A DNA stretch of 64,000 nucleotides from CBFDBF01 sp050291465 (GTDB taxonomy: Bacteria > Pseudomonadota > Gammaproteobacteria > Chromatiales > Chromatiaceae), in contig JBNKJV010000004.1 in assembly GCA_050291465.1 (NCBI GenBank), positions 156,691 to 220,690 of the forward strand, written 5' to 3'. The translations under genes and the position numbers were made by a program. The notes beneath the pieces were generated by a model. That model was not told the origin of the DNA, did not search any database, and worked only from the letters and a program-made list of their open reading frames with translations. This document shows, one piece after another, positions 51,863 to 60,284 of the stretch; the stretch's first letter is position 1, and every line of letters begins with the position of its first letter.

Positions 51863-52158
51863 CACCTTTCCTTTTGCGCATCAGGAACATTTGAGTTGCA
51901 CGAAGCAGGCTGACAGGCGCAACCACAACCTCGAGGCCGGTGACAGTGGCATTGGCCTGTTTTTCGATTGAAATGACACCCGCAAGCATTAAGTCCACCA
52001 CCGTGAGCTAACACGGTTTCGTCAGTATCAACTTGTTCTGTCGGCGAGGTGACGACACACATGCCCTCACGAACTTCTTCTTCAGAGGCATTTATAAAGA
52101 GCGGGAGAATTACCAGTAAGATCGCGCTAGCCAATATGAGTCGGATTCTTGTATTCAT
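51862..52158 (-). CDS. Small secreted YHYH-like Cys/His-rich protein
   Basis: ATG at 52158 with AGGAGG six to ten bases upstream; the longer frame from 52272 would run back through a terminator. Signal peptide (residues 1-23), then a Cys/His-rich tail: 'HGGGLNACGCHFNRKTGQCHCHR' split by one Gly-rich turn, followed by 'GCGCACQPASC'. This follows the YHYH-domain pattern GG-x-D/N-x-x-G-C/H-H-x-N-R-K-T-G-x-YHCHR. Such small proteins are periplasmic; a metal role is suggested by the His and Cys. Confidence 0.65.
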   Translation of the reverse strand: MNTRIRLILASAILLVILPLFINASEEEVREGMCVVTSPTEQVDTDETVLAHGGGLNACGCHFNRKTGQCHCHRPRGCGCACQPASCNSNVPDAQKER

Positions 52159-52199
52159 CGCAACCTCCTTATTTCTATGAAACACTTCTCGGACGCCAC

Positions 52200-52225
52200 A
52201 AAAAAAGCCCGCCAAAGCGGGCTTT
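52200..52225 (-). terminator. Rho-independent terminator (second after tRNA-Thr)
   Basis: Stem AAAGCCCGC/GCGGGCTTT with a four-base loop and a run of U on the minus strand. It lies about 40 bases upstream of the YHYH-like gene start, so it ends read-through from the tRNA-Thr side. Confidence 0.7.
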
Positions 52226-52353
52226 GCCATCCACTCCTCCCTGAAGATTTCCTCAGCCATCCCTAGCTGCACTAATCGAACAAAACCCTGTCAATCCTCT
52301 AGATACCAAAGGTTTATCACCAATTAGAGCTATATTCTAGTTTTTTGTATCTA

Positions 52354-52380
52354 CACAAAAAATCCAGCCGAAGCTGGATT
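52354..52380 (-). terminator. Rho-independent terminator of tRNA-Thr
   Basis: Stem AATCCAGC/GCTGGATT with a tetraloop and six U on the minus strand, 20 bases past the tRNA 3' end. Confidence 0.75.
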
Positions 52381-52400
52381 AACGTAACTATTTGATTTTA

Positions 52401-52476
52401 TGGAGCCGGCGAGAGGATTCGAACCCCCGACCAGCTGATTACAAATCAGCTGCTCTACCAACTGAGCTACGCCGGC
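52401..52476 (-). tRNA. tRNA-Thr (UGU anticodon)
   Basis: Minus strand: acceptor GCCGGCG/CGCCGGC, D arm AGCTCAGTTGGTAGAGC, anticodon stem CTGAT/ATCAG with loop TTTGTAA, T arm with GGTTCGAATCC, and encoded CCA. The anticodon TGT specifies Thr. In many gammaproteobacteria tRNA-Thr lies downstream of birA-coaX and before tuf; here coaX and the SPOR gene are upstream as expected. Confidence 0.95.
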
Positions 52477-52526
52477 GCAGGTGTGAAAGGAAGGCTATTG
52501 TATGGAATTCACCGGATAGTGGCAAT

Positions 52527-53363
52527 CTACTCGCAGGCGGTCTTTTTCAGTTCATAGTTGGGGTACTGCAGCTCTATCTGCCGCCACATCTCCATAATCA
52601 CAGGCTCGCTCTTGTCGATGCGGAATCGGACCGTATACTCTTTTTTGTTCATATACCGCGGGCGCAGTTCGGTGTCGAAGCCCTTCGACTTGGCCATCTT
52701 GCTGTAATTCCTGGCATTCTCTTCCTGTGAGAACATGCCCAGGGAGATGGCGTTTTTCAGCTCCCCGCTGCGGAAATGCCAGATATCGGTAATCCCGGCG
52801 TCCGCCAGTTCCTGGATCTTCTGCGCCACCTGTTCGGCACTCTCCAGGGGCGGAATCACCACCCAGTATCCGATCCGGGTCTGTTCGCTCTTTTCCTCCA
52901 GGGAGGCCTGCATGTCGGCCTGGGTCAGCATGGTTTTCGCTCCCTCGGCGGTTTTGCGATCGCCGATAGGGCCCAGGGTTCCGCAGCGGCTGGCATTCTG
53001 ATCCGCGGACCGCGGCGGGTCGGTGGGCAACGGCCCCAGAACGAACTCGGGTTCGCGATCATCCGCTTCCGCCGTTGTTGCGGGGGGCTCTTCCGGGGGC
53101 TGGGGCTCCGGTTCCGGCTGTTGCGCAATCTCTGCTTCCTTCGCGGCCTCGGCTTCCCGTGCCGCTCGGGCGGCCTCCTCTTTCCGCCTCGCGGCCTCAG
53201 CCTCCGCTTCCTGTTCCCGCCGCACCTCAGAGAGCAGCCGCAGACCTTTAGCCTCCCCGGAGGCCGCGACCACCTCCCGCTTCTGCGGCCCCGACTCCTT
53301 GTAGTACATCCAACCGAACAGGGCCAGATTAACTATGAGTAAAAATATGAACAGCCATTTCAT
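52527..53363 (-). CDS. SPOR-domain protein
   Basis: 278 residues: N-terminal membrane helix (residues 3-20), a long Glu/Ala-rich helix (about 45-85), a Pro/Glu-rich linker, and a C-terminal SPOR domain (about 175-255; 'YWVVIPPLESAEQVAQKIQEL', 'AISLGMFSQEENARNYSKMAKSKGFD'). SPOR domains bind denuded peptidoglycan glycans at the septum. It lies between coaX and tRNA-Thr, a conserved order in gammaproteobacteria. Confidence 0.88.
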   Translation of the reverse strand: MKWLFIFLLIVNLALFGWMYYKESGPQKREVVAASGEAKGLRLLSEVRREQEAEAEAARRKEEAARAAREAEAAKEAEIAQQPEPEPQPPEEPPATTAEADDREPEFVLGPLPTDPPRSADQNASRCGTLGPIGDRKTAEGAKTMLTQADMQASLEEKSEQTRIGYWVVIPPLESAEQVAQKIQELADAGITDIWHFRSGELKNAISLGMFSQEENARNYSKMAKSKGFDTELRPRYMNKKEYTVRFRIDKSEPVIMEMWRQIELQYPNYELKKTACE

Positions 53364-53410
53364 GTTTTATACCTAGCGTCTCTGCCATCATGGACTTAAT
53401 CAGAGGTTCC

Positions 53411-54166
53411 TTAACCGGCATCGGCGATAAGCGCCATACCCTTCAAGACCAGGTCCGGCTCGCCGATACCCGGTTCCTCAAGCACACCCTGAAGCAGATC
53501 CGCGTCACCTCCCGTCAAAAGCAGGACGGGGTGCTCCCCCAGTTGCCCGGTTATCTGCCGCAACACCTTCTCCACCAGTGCGGCCACGGCGTTAAGCCCG
53601 CCGGCGGCGATGGCGCTACCGGTCTCCGTGGCCAACAATCCTGTGCCGCCGACTTCGACCCAGGGGATGGCGGTCTCCCTCCGCAACGCCTCGCGCATCA
53701 TACGGATCCCCGGCAGGATCAGTCCGCCGAGGTGCCGCCCGTCCCGCGCCAGCGCGTCGATGGTGACCGCCGTACCGCAGTCCACGATACATGCCGGACC
53801 CGCTATGGAATGGTGGGCGGCAAGCAGCGCCACCCAGCGATCCACTCCCAACTGACCCGGATTATCGTACCCGCTGGTTACGCCCAATGCACGAGCTTCC
53901 GCCTTCAGGAGCTCCGGCTCCAGTCCCCATTGCCGGAGCATCCAGTCCTTAATCTGTTCCACCCGTTCCGCAGCGGCGACCGCGGAGATCAGGACCCGAT
54001 CCGGCCTCTCTTCGGCCTGCCATCGGTGGAACGGCAGCTCCAATTCCTCGCCCGCGCCGCCGTGCGCAGCCCTCTCCGCGGGGCCCAGGCGACCGGCCTC
54101 CAGCCAGGCCCATTTGAGGTTGGAGTTGCCCAGATCGATCAACAGTGTTCGCTTCCGTTCCGTCAT
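53411..54166 (-). CDS. coaX: Type III pantothenate kinase
   Basis: 251 residues with the family phosphate-binding motif 'LLIDLGNSNLKWAW' at the N-terminus, 'GVDRWVALLAAHH', and 'CIVDCGTAVTIDAL' followed by 'GGLILPGIRMM'. CoaX catalyses the ATP-dependent phosphorylation of pantothenate, the first step of coenzyme A synthesis, and is not feedback-inhibited by CoA like the type I enzyme. The gene directly follows birA with nine bases between them, a common arrangement. Confidence 0.94.
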   Translation of the reverse strand: MTERKRTLLIDLGNSNLKWAWLEAGRLGPAERAAHGGAGEELELPFHRWQAEERPDRVLISAVAAAERVEQIKDWMLRQWGLEPELLKAEARALGVTSGYDNPGQLGVDRWVALLAAHHSIAGPACIVDCGTAVTIDALARDGRHLGGLILPGIRMMREALRRETAIPWVEVGGTGLLATETGSAIAAGGLNAVAALVEKVLRQITGQLGEHPVLLLTGGDADLLQGVLEEPGIGEPDLVLKGMALIADAG

Positions 54167-54175
54167 GGCATAGCT

Positions 54176-55156
54176 TCAGGAGCGCAGCAGGCTCACCTCA
54201 CCCCCGTGGAAAGGCACCAGCTTCTCCCCCTGTTCCAGCAACAGGGCGCCGTCTTTGTTGATGCCGCGATGGACCCCCTGAATGAGTTTGTCGCCGACCC
54301 GGAGGGCCACCGGTTGATCATGATACAGGTCATACCGCTGCCAGGCGGCGATGAGGGGCTGCAGCCCCTCCTGCTCGAAACGCTCCAGGGTCGCCGAGAG
54401 GTTCTCCAGCAGCCGGGCGGCGAGGCGGTTCCTCGAGACCTCCGCACCCCCCGGTATCCGGGAGAGATCGATCCACGGCTGGTCGATCATCTCTCCCCAC
54501 TCCGGGTCCAGGCGGGTGTTCACCCCCAGCCCCAACACCACCCGGCTGGGGCCGTCCGCCTCCCCCGCCACCTCCAGCAGCAGTCCGGCCAGTTTGCGGC
54601 CGTCCCAAAGTACGTCGTTGGGCCACTTCAGCCCCGCGCCTTCCACCCCCAGCTCCTCCAGGCCACGCACCACCGCCAGTCCGGCGGCCAGGCTCAGACC
54701 GCTCAGCTCCGCCGGGCCTTTATTGAAGCGCCAGAGCACGGAGAGATAGATGTTGCGGCCGAAGGGGGATATCCACCGGCGTCCGCGGCGCCCCCGCCCC
54801 GCGGTCTGCTGTTCCGCAAGACAGGCATAACCGGAACAGACCCCTTCCAGGGCCCGGTCCATCAGGTAACTGTTGGTGGAACCCAGTTGATGATGAATCT
54901 CCACCCGCTCCAGCCGGGTGTCCGCCGCCGGAGATAAGGCGGCACGGATCTCCGTTTCCTGTAGGAGCTCCAGGGGCGAATCCAGACGGTAGCCCTTGCC
55001 CCGCACCGGATAGACCGCCAGGCCATACCCCTCCTGCAGCAGTTTTATATGTTTCCAGACCGCCGCCCGGCTGATACCGCAGGCCTGCGCCAGATCCTCA
55101 CCGGAGTGGAAACGGCCGTCGGCCAGCCTGGACAGGATGTGATAGCGATGCTCCAT
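54176..55156 (-). CDS. birA: Biotin protein ligase / biotin operon repressor BirA
   Basis: 326 residues. The N-terminal winged helix ('SGEDLAQACGISRAAVWKHIKLL', residues 16-38) indicates the bifunctional type that also represses biotin synthesis. The central ligase domain has 'TAGRGRRGRRW' for biotinyl-AMP binding and 'LKWPNDVLWDGRKLAGLLLE'. The C-terminal SH3-like part follows. It biotinylates acetyl-CoA carboxylase. First gene of the birA-coaX-SPOR-tRNA-Thr run. Confidence 0.95.
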   Translation of the reverse strand: MEHRYHILSRLADGRFHSGEDLAQACGISRAAVWKHIKLLQEGYGLAVYPVRGKGYRLDSPLELLQETEIRAALSPAADTRLERVEIHHQLGSTNSYLMDRALEGVCSGYACLAEQQTAGRGRRGRRWISPFGRNIYLSVLWRFNKGPAELSGLSLAAGLAVVRGLEELGVEGAGLKWPNDVLWDGRKLAGLLLEVAGEADGPSRVVLGLGVNTRLDPEWGEMIDQPWIDLSRIPGGAEVSRNRLAARLLENLSATLERFEQEGLQPLIAAWQRYDLYHDQPVALRVGDKLIQGVHRGINKDGALLLEQGEKLVPFHGGEVSLLRS

Positions 55157-55181
55157 GGGGGGATTGTATCAGACCGGCTCC

Positions 55182-57011
55182 CTACCCTTCGTCGCCGGTC
55201 GGGGCATCCGTATGCAGCCAGGCCTGGCGCCGACCGCTCTGCTCTTCCCCGGCATCCTCCTGCAGCCACAGTTCACAGGTATCTTCCGGGGCCGGCCGGG
55301 GTTTGAGGTCAAAGCGCATCAGTTCATCCCGCCGAAAGACGTGCACCGGGACCGAGTAACCCACAGGTATGACGGCGATGCGCTGTTCGATATCTGTGGG
55401 GGTGACCCGTATGCCGTCCACCGCCACGATCACATCGCCGGCGGAGAGCCCCGCCTCCTGGGCGGCACCCCCGTCGAGCACCACGGCGATACGGGCATCA
55501 CCCGCCTCCGCCTGCACGCGGGCGCCCAGTACCGGACCCCGAGGGGCGGGGGGCGGCTCCGGTTTCCCCACACCTCCCTTATCGGCGCCGTTTCCGGCCG
55601 GCCGCAGGCGGAAACCGACGCCCAGCTCTCCCAGCAGTTCCGCCAGGGGCAGATCCCCGGTGCCGCGCAGGGCCTGGTGGAAAAACTCCGCCAGATCCAG
55701 ACCGGTTATCTCCTGCACCAGGGGTTCCATATCCCCCTCGGCCACACCGATATCGGGCCGACCATGGCGCTCCCATAACGCCCGCATTACGTCATCCAGG
55801 GACTTCTCGCCGGCGCTGTCCCGCCGTATCCGCAGATCCAGGGCCAACGCCACCAGCGCCCCCTTGGAGTAGTAACTGACAATGGCATTAGGGGCGTTCT
55901 CGTCCGCCTTGTAGAACTTGGTCCAGGCATCGAAACTGGACTCCTCCAGGGTCTGTTTGCGCCTGCCGCCGGTCCGCTGCACCCGGGTTATCATCCGCGC
56001 CAGCAGATCCAGGTAGCTGGATGCCTCAATTCGTCCGCTGCGGACCAGAGACAGGTCGTCGTAATAGGAGGTGATGCCCTCGAATGCCCACAGCAGCCGG
56101 GTGTGGACCTCGCGGGAGAGATCCGCATCCTTGAACACCGCGGGCCGGATGCGTTTTACATTCCAGAGATGAAAATACTCGTGGCTGCAGAGCCCTAGGA
56201 ACTCGCGGTAGCCTTCACTCACCTGTATCTCTCCGAACCTCGGAAGATCGGTTCGTTTACAGAGGAGGGATGTGGAGCTGCGATGCTCCAGACCACCGTA
56301 GCCGTCCCCCACCACCATTACCTGAAACAGGTAACGCTCCATGGGCGGCAGCTCCCCGAAGAGGCCCACCTGGTATTCACACACGGCCTGCAGGTCCCGA
56401 CAGATACGCTCCAGATCCGCGTCATGCCGGCCGGTGATGGCGATCTCATGGGTCACGCCGGCGACCTGGAAGGTAGCGTAGGTGAAGGTCCCCATCTCCA
56501 CCGGGTGATCCACCAGCTCCTCATAATCGGCCGCCTGATAGAGCCCGAAACCCTGATGTTCCGCCCCACCGCTGGCAAGAGTGGTGGCCACCTTCCATTG
56601 GGAATAGGGTTTCCCCTCGGGCGCGAGCAGCTCCACCCGGCAGTCCTCCTGTTCACGACCCTCGGCCTTCAGGAACAGGCTGGTGCCGTTAAAGTAGGCG
56701 TGGGTGGTGTCGAGATGGGCCGTGCGCACCGAAAGATCCCAGGCATACACCTGGTAACGGACCTCCAGCTCCCCGTCGCACGGGGCGCAGCGCCAGGTCT
56801 GTTTATCCAGCTTCTCCACCCCGATTTCCTCGCCACCGCAATACGCCTTCAGGGTAACGATGTTCCTGGCGAAATCGCGAATCATATAACTTCCCGGAAT
56901 CCAGGCCGGCAGTGACAGGATCTGCCCCCGGGTATCCGGTTGGGGAACACTCATCTTGATCTCAAAGAGATGCGCTTCCGGACGGGTCGGCTGTAGGGTG
57001 TAAGAGATCAT
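55182..57011 (-). CDS. M61 glycyl-aminopeptidase-like zinc peptidase with PDZ domain
   Basis: 609 residues. N-terminal beta domain, then the zinc motif HEYFH at residues 277-281 ('LCSHEYFHLWNVKRIRP') with 'FEGITSYYDDLSL' supplying the downstream Glu. A PDZ domain lies at about 500-590 ('GGAAQEAGLSAGDVIVAVDGIRV'). This is the M61 family, with glycyl aminopeptidase activity in characterised members. No signal peptide, so it is cytosolic. It is divergent from apaG. Confidence 0.9.
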   Translation of the reverse strand: MISYTLQPTRPEAHLFEIKMSVPQPDTRGQILSLPAWIPGSYMIRDFARNIVTLKAYCGGEEIGVEKLDKQTWRCAPCDGELEVRYQVYAWDLSVRTAHLDTTHAYFNGTSLFLKAEGREQEDCRVELLAPEGKPYSQWKVATTLASGGAEHQGFGLYQAADYEELVDHPVEMGTFTYATFQVAGVTHEIAITGRHDADLERICRDLQAVCEYQVGLFGELPPMERYLFQVMVVGDGYGGLEHRSSTSLLCKRTDLPRFGEIQVSEGYREFLGLCSHEYFHLWNVKRIRPAVFKDADLSREVHTRLLWAFEGITSYYDDLSLVRSGRIEASSYLDLLARMITRVQRTGGRRKQTLEESSFDAWTKFYKADENAPNAIVSYYSKGALVALALDLRIRRDSAGEKSLDDVMRALWERHGRPDIGVAEGDMEPLVQEITGLDLAEFFHQALRGTGDLPLAELLGELGVGFRLRPAGNGADKGGVGKPEPPPAPRGPVLGARVQAEAGDARIAVVLDGGAAQEAGLSAGDVIVAVDGIRVTPTDIEQRIAVIPVGYSVPVHVFRRDELMRFDLKPRPAPEDTCELWLQEDAGEEQSGRRQAWLHTDAPTGDEG

Positions 57012-57151
57012 CGCTCTGCTTCTGTTTAAATAGTGGTAGAGATTCTAACGAAGCAGCCGGGAGTGCGAAAGCGGCCTCTTTTCGGGAACTTAAAATCGAT
57101 TAGAATGGCCTAATGTTCCGCTGACTGCAGTAATTACCACAGGCATCATAG

Positions 57152-57535
57152 ATGAATTCCCGATCCCAGCACCGTATCAATGTTGAAGTCGAAACCAGTT
57201 ATATGGAGGAACAGTCGTCCCCGGATAACAATCGCTACGTGTTTGCTTACACCATCACCATTCATAACACGGGAGAGGTCCCCGCTCGCCTGCTGAACAG
57301 ACACTGGCTCATAACCGACTCCAACGGCAAGGTGCAGGAGGTTCGCGGCGCCGGGGTGGTAGGTGAGCACCCCTATCTGCGGCCCGGCGAGGACTACGTT
57401 TATACCAGCGGCGCAATCATCGAAACGCCGGTCGGCAGCATGCAGGGAAGTTATGAAATGGTGACGGACGAAGGGGTCCATTTTGACGCGCCCATAGACC
57501 GCTTCTCCCTCTCCATTCCCCGCACCCTGCACTGA
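57152..57535 (+). CDS. apaG: ApaG domain protein
   Basis: 127 residues, the family's normal length, made of a fibronectin-like beta sandwich. Signature stretches are 'VFAYTITIHNTGEVPARLLNRHWLITDSNG', 'GAGVVGEHPYLRPGEDYVYTSGA' and 'GSMQGSYEMV', each typical of ApaG. Its biochemical role is unsettled; loss of apaG raises cobalt resistance in Salmonella. In enterobacteria it lies with ksgA and apaH, which are not here. Confidence 0.94.
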   Translation: MNSRSQHRINVEVETSYMEEQSSPDNNRYVFAYTITIHNTGEVPARLLNRHWLITDSNGKVQEVRGAGVVGEHPYLRPGEDYVYTSGAIIETPVGSMQGSYEMVTDEGVHFDAPIDRFSLSIPRTLH

Positions 57536-57658
57536 ACCGGGGAACCCCCGGTAAAGTTCACGACGGACGGGACGCTAACATAACGAAACACGCTTATTCG
57601 CGTCTTGGATTCAAGCCGCGAACAGGAAGAAATTACAACTAAACAAACGGAGTCTGTC

Positions 57659-59545
57659 GTGTCAAAAATCTCGCATCTTGTCTTATTCACCCTGCTGTTG
57701 CTCGTCAATGTCGGCGCGAATGCAGAGTGGATTCCGATAGAGGATCAGGAGTACCGGATACTCTATTATCGCGTCACCTATACGGCCCATGAGGACTTTA
57801 CTCACGATGAGATTCATACTGCCGCCACCAAGGTGCTGAACAAAAGGGCGATCAGAAACCTCAAGGAACGAACCGTCAGCTACAGCACCAGTGTGGAGAA
57901 AATCGATATTATCGACGCCTATAACATCAAGGCCGACGGCAAAAGGATCGACGCCCCCAAGGACAATTATCAGGTGCGGACCAACAAGGGCCGCGGCGAA
58001 GACGGGCCGGTATTTTCCGATCGCGCCTCCATCACCACGGTCTTTCCCGAGGTCGAGGTGGGAGACACCCTGGTGTTCACCTATAAACGCACCACTACCG
58101 AGCCCATGTTTCCGAAGTATTTTACGGCCGCGCGGACTTTCCCAAAATCCGTTGCCTACGATGAGGTAACCATTGACCTTACGGTTCCCGCCTCCTTCGA
58201 CGGTTTGCATCAGACGCGGGAACTGACGGAACAAATCACCAAAGGCAAGGACACCACCCACTACCACTGGACGTGGCAAAATAAGAATCCCATGCGCGAT
58301 ACCCGAAAGGACTATTCGGTGTGGGATATGGAATCGACTCCCGGATTCACCTATTCCACATTCGACAGCTATAAGGCCATTGCCGAGGCCTACGCCGCGC
58401 GGGCCCTGCCCAAGGTCGTGGTTTCTCAACAGATCAGCGAGCTCGCGGACAAAATCGTGGGAGACGAGAAAGACAAGAAAGAGCAGGCCCGGCTGTTGTA
58501 TGAGTGGGTGGCTACCAAGATAACCTATTCCGGCAACTGCGTGGGCGTGGGCGCGGTGGTTCCCCACGACCTCTCCTTCATACTGGACAATCACATGGGT
58601 GACTGCAAGGACCACGCGACACTGCTGCAGGCGTTGCTTGCGGCCAAAGATATCAAAAGCGAACAGGCTCTGATCAATTCGGGGAATGTGTTCGAACTTC
58701 CGAAGATCCCTGTAATCAACTCCGTCAATCATGTGATCAATTACCTGCCGGAGTGGAATCTGTTCGTGGATTCGACCGATCCCGATACGCCTTTCGGCAT
58801 GCTGCCGAGCCCGGTGGAAGGAAAACCGGTGTTATTGGTGGAAAACTTCGTTGACGGCATGAAAACGCCGGTTTCAGGTCCGAATACGCACATGCAGCAG
58901 CTGAACGCCGACATCGAGATACTGCCGGACGGGTCCGCCTCCGGCAGGGTCGAGGTGAAGTTACACGGCGCTCCGGCCGTCATCGCGCGATCCGGCTGGC
59001 GCAATATATCGAAAGATGATGAAGATCAATGGCTCAAGGATCTGTTCACCCAGAACGGCAAGATCGGCAGCGCCGCCATGGAGAAAGACAATCCAGAACC
59101 CCTGCGCGACAGGTTCAACTATTCCATGACCTTCGAACAGAAGGAGTTCGTGTTAACCGACAGCGCCGGGGGATTCCCGGTATACTCGCCCACGCCCTCC
59201 TATTTCTCGGCTTACGAACTGGTGTGGGTGCCGGAACAGATCGAAGAACAGCCCATCGCCTGCTCCAGCGGGAAATCCGAGGAAACCTATGTCTATCGAT
59301 TTCCGCAGAATTTTAAAATCCTGGATGTCCCCAAGGACAAGATCATCGACGGGGAGCATATCCACTATGAGGCACATTACACCCTGTCGGATAACGTACT
59401 GACCGTGGTACGGGTGATGGAGGACACCACACCCGGCCCCATATGTTCACCCGAACTCATCGCATCACAGAAAACAACGCTGCAGAAGATCAGCCGTAAC
59501 CTGCGCGCGCAGATCGTGTACAAACCGCTGTTAGAGGACGAGTAG
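57659..59545 (+). CDS. Secreted DUF3857 / transglutaminase-like protein
   Basis: The GTG at 57659 is used: CGGAG lies eight bases upstream and a signal peptide begins at once ('SHLVLFTLLLLVNVGANA'). A DUF3857 beta domain covers about residues 50-230. The transglutaminase-like core has Cys in 'MGDCKDHATLLQAL', with His in 'VINSVNHVINYL' and Asp in 'FVDSTDPDTPFG'. This three-residue set matches transglutaminase-like peptidases or transferases. It acts in the periplasm or outside; substrate unknown. Confidence 0.85.
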   Translation: MSKISHLVLFTLLLLVNVGANAEWIPIEDQEYRILYYRVTYTAHEDFTHDEIHTAATKVLNKRAIRNLKERTVSYSTSVEKIDIIDAYNIKADGKRIDAPKDNYQVRTNKGRGEDGPVFSDRASITTVFPEVEVGDTLVFTYKRTTTEPMFPKYFTAARTFPKSVAYDEVTIDLTVPASFDGLHQTRELTEQITKGKDTTHYHWTWQNKNPMRDTRKDYSVWDMESTPGFTYSTFDSYKAIAEAYAARALPKVVVSQQISELADKIVGDEKDKKEQARLLYEWVATKITYSGNCVGVGAVVPHDLSFILDNHMGDCKDHATLLQALLAAKDIKSEQALINSGNVFELPKIPVINSVNHVINYLPEWNLFVDSTDPDTPFGMLPSPVEGKPVLLVENFVDGMKTPVSGPNTHMQQLNADIEILPDGSASGRVEVKLHGAPAVIARSGWRNISKDDEDQWLKDLFTQNGKIGSAAMEKDNPEPLRDRFNYSMTFEQKEFVLTDSAGGFPVYSPTPSYFSAYELVWVPEQIEEQPIACSSGKSEETYVYRFPQNFKILDVPKDKIIDGEHIHYEAHYTLSDNVLTVVRVMEDTTPGPICSPELIASQKTTLQKISRNLRAQIVYKPLLEDE

Positions 59546-59558
59546 AAAGTACCACAAC

Positions 59559-59593
59559 GGATGCGCCTCCTTTCAAATTAAGGAGGCGCATCC
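59559..59593. terminator. Bidirectional terminator between convergent genes
   Basis: A perfect 14-base stem (GGATGCGCCTCCTT/AAGGAGGCGCATCC) with a seven-base loop, 13 bases past the stop of the transglutaminase-like gene and 11 bases past the stop of the convergent minus-strand gene. Confidence 0.7.
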
Positions 59594-59604
59594 TGTTTAT
59601 CGTA

Positions 59605-60192
59605 TTATTTTACCGACATCATATATTTAATTTCAGCTGACACGGCTCTTGAGTTATTGCTGTTCTGATCTTCACAGGCACTGAAGTAAGGAGTCGGACT
59701 CCCGGTAAAAGTTGGTTCGACAGTAAGTATAAATATCCTGACGGCAGGACGTTCCATTTTAGAGGCCGGGAAATGGCCGAAACGAGTGAATCCAGGCAAT
59801 TCCTGCTGTGCGTTCAACGTGACAGACTGATTCTTTTTTAATTTTGTACCGAGCTTCTTTTTGGTCACCATTCCGGTGTCACCGCTTTGCGCGGGTGTTT
59901 TAGGGGGATACCATGCCTGATAGGTGATATTTCCGTCTATCGATCGACCAGAGTAATCCCCGGGACCCTTGTTGCTGACAGTACCCTTTATCCTAACCAC
60001 CCCCTTTTTCCCAACTGTAACGCCTTGGGCTTGAATTGTAGCGGTGAAGTCGGAACATAAATGTACAGCCGCCGGTGAGCCAAGAACAGGCTTTTTGGGA
60101 GCAACTTCCATAGACTGCTGGGCAACGGATACAGTTGCGGCGCCAACACCTAGAAGAATAATTATTATCGATTTCAGCATATTACTTTTCAA
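59605..60192 (-). CDS. Secreted hypothetical protein, about 195 aa
   Basis: Signal peptide (residues 1-24; MLKSIIIILLGVGAATVSVAQ within it, the start possibly at codon 5). The rest is beta-rich with 'GVVRIKGTVSNKGPGDYSG', which reads like a CARDB/Ig-type extracellular domain, and one Cys pair ('HLCSDF', 'FSACEDQ'). No family name is assigned. AT-richer than the channel gene upstream. Confidence 0.6.
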   Translation of the reverse strand: MKSNMLKSIIIILLGVGAATVSVAQQSMEVAPKKPVLGSPAAVHLCSDFTATIQAQGVTVGKKGVVRIKGTVSNKGPGDYSGRSIDGNITYQAWYPPKTPAQSGDTGMVTKKKLGTKLKKNQSVTLNAQQELPGFTRFGHFPASKMERPAVRIFILTVEPTFTGSPTPYFSACEDQNSNNSRAVSAEIKYMMSVK

Positions 60193-60284
60193 TCTTCTTT
60201 CCTCAGGTTAACAGTAAAACAAACGCAATCTCATGTCGCATTGCACGGGCTTGAGATTGCTTTCATCGGACTTCGCCCCAAGCG

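Noticed and set aside
53390..54937. A 515-codon plus-strand frame opposite coaX and birA
   Set aside because: Antisense to two well-supported genes, with the composition typical of shadow frames.
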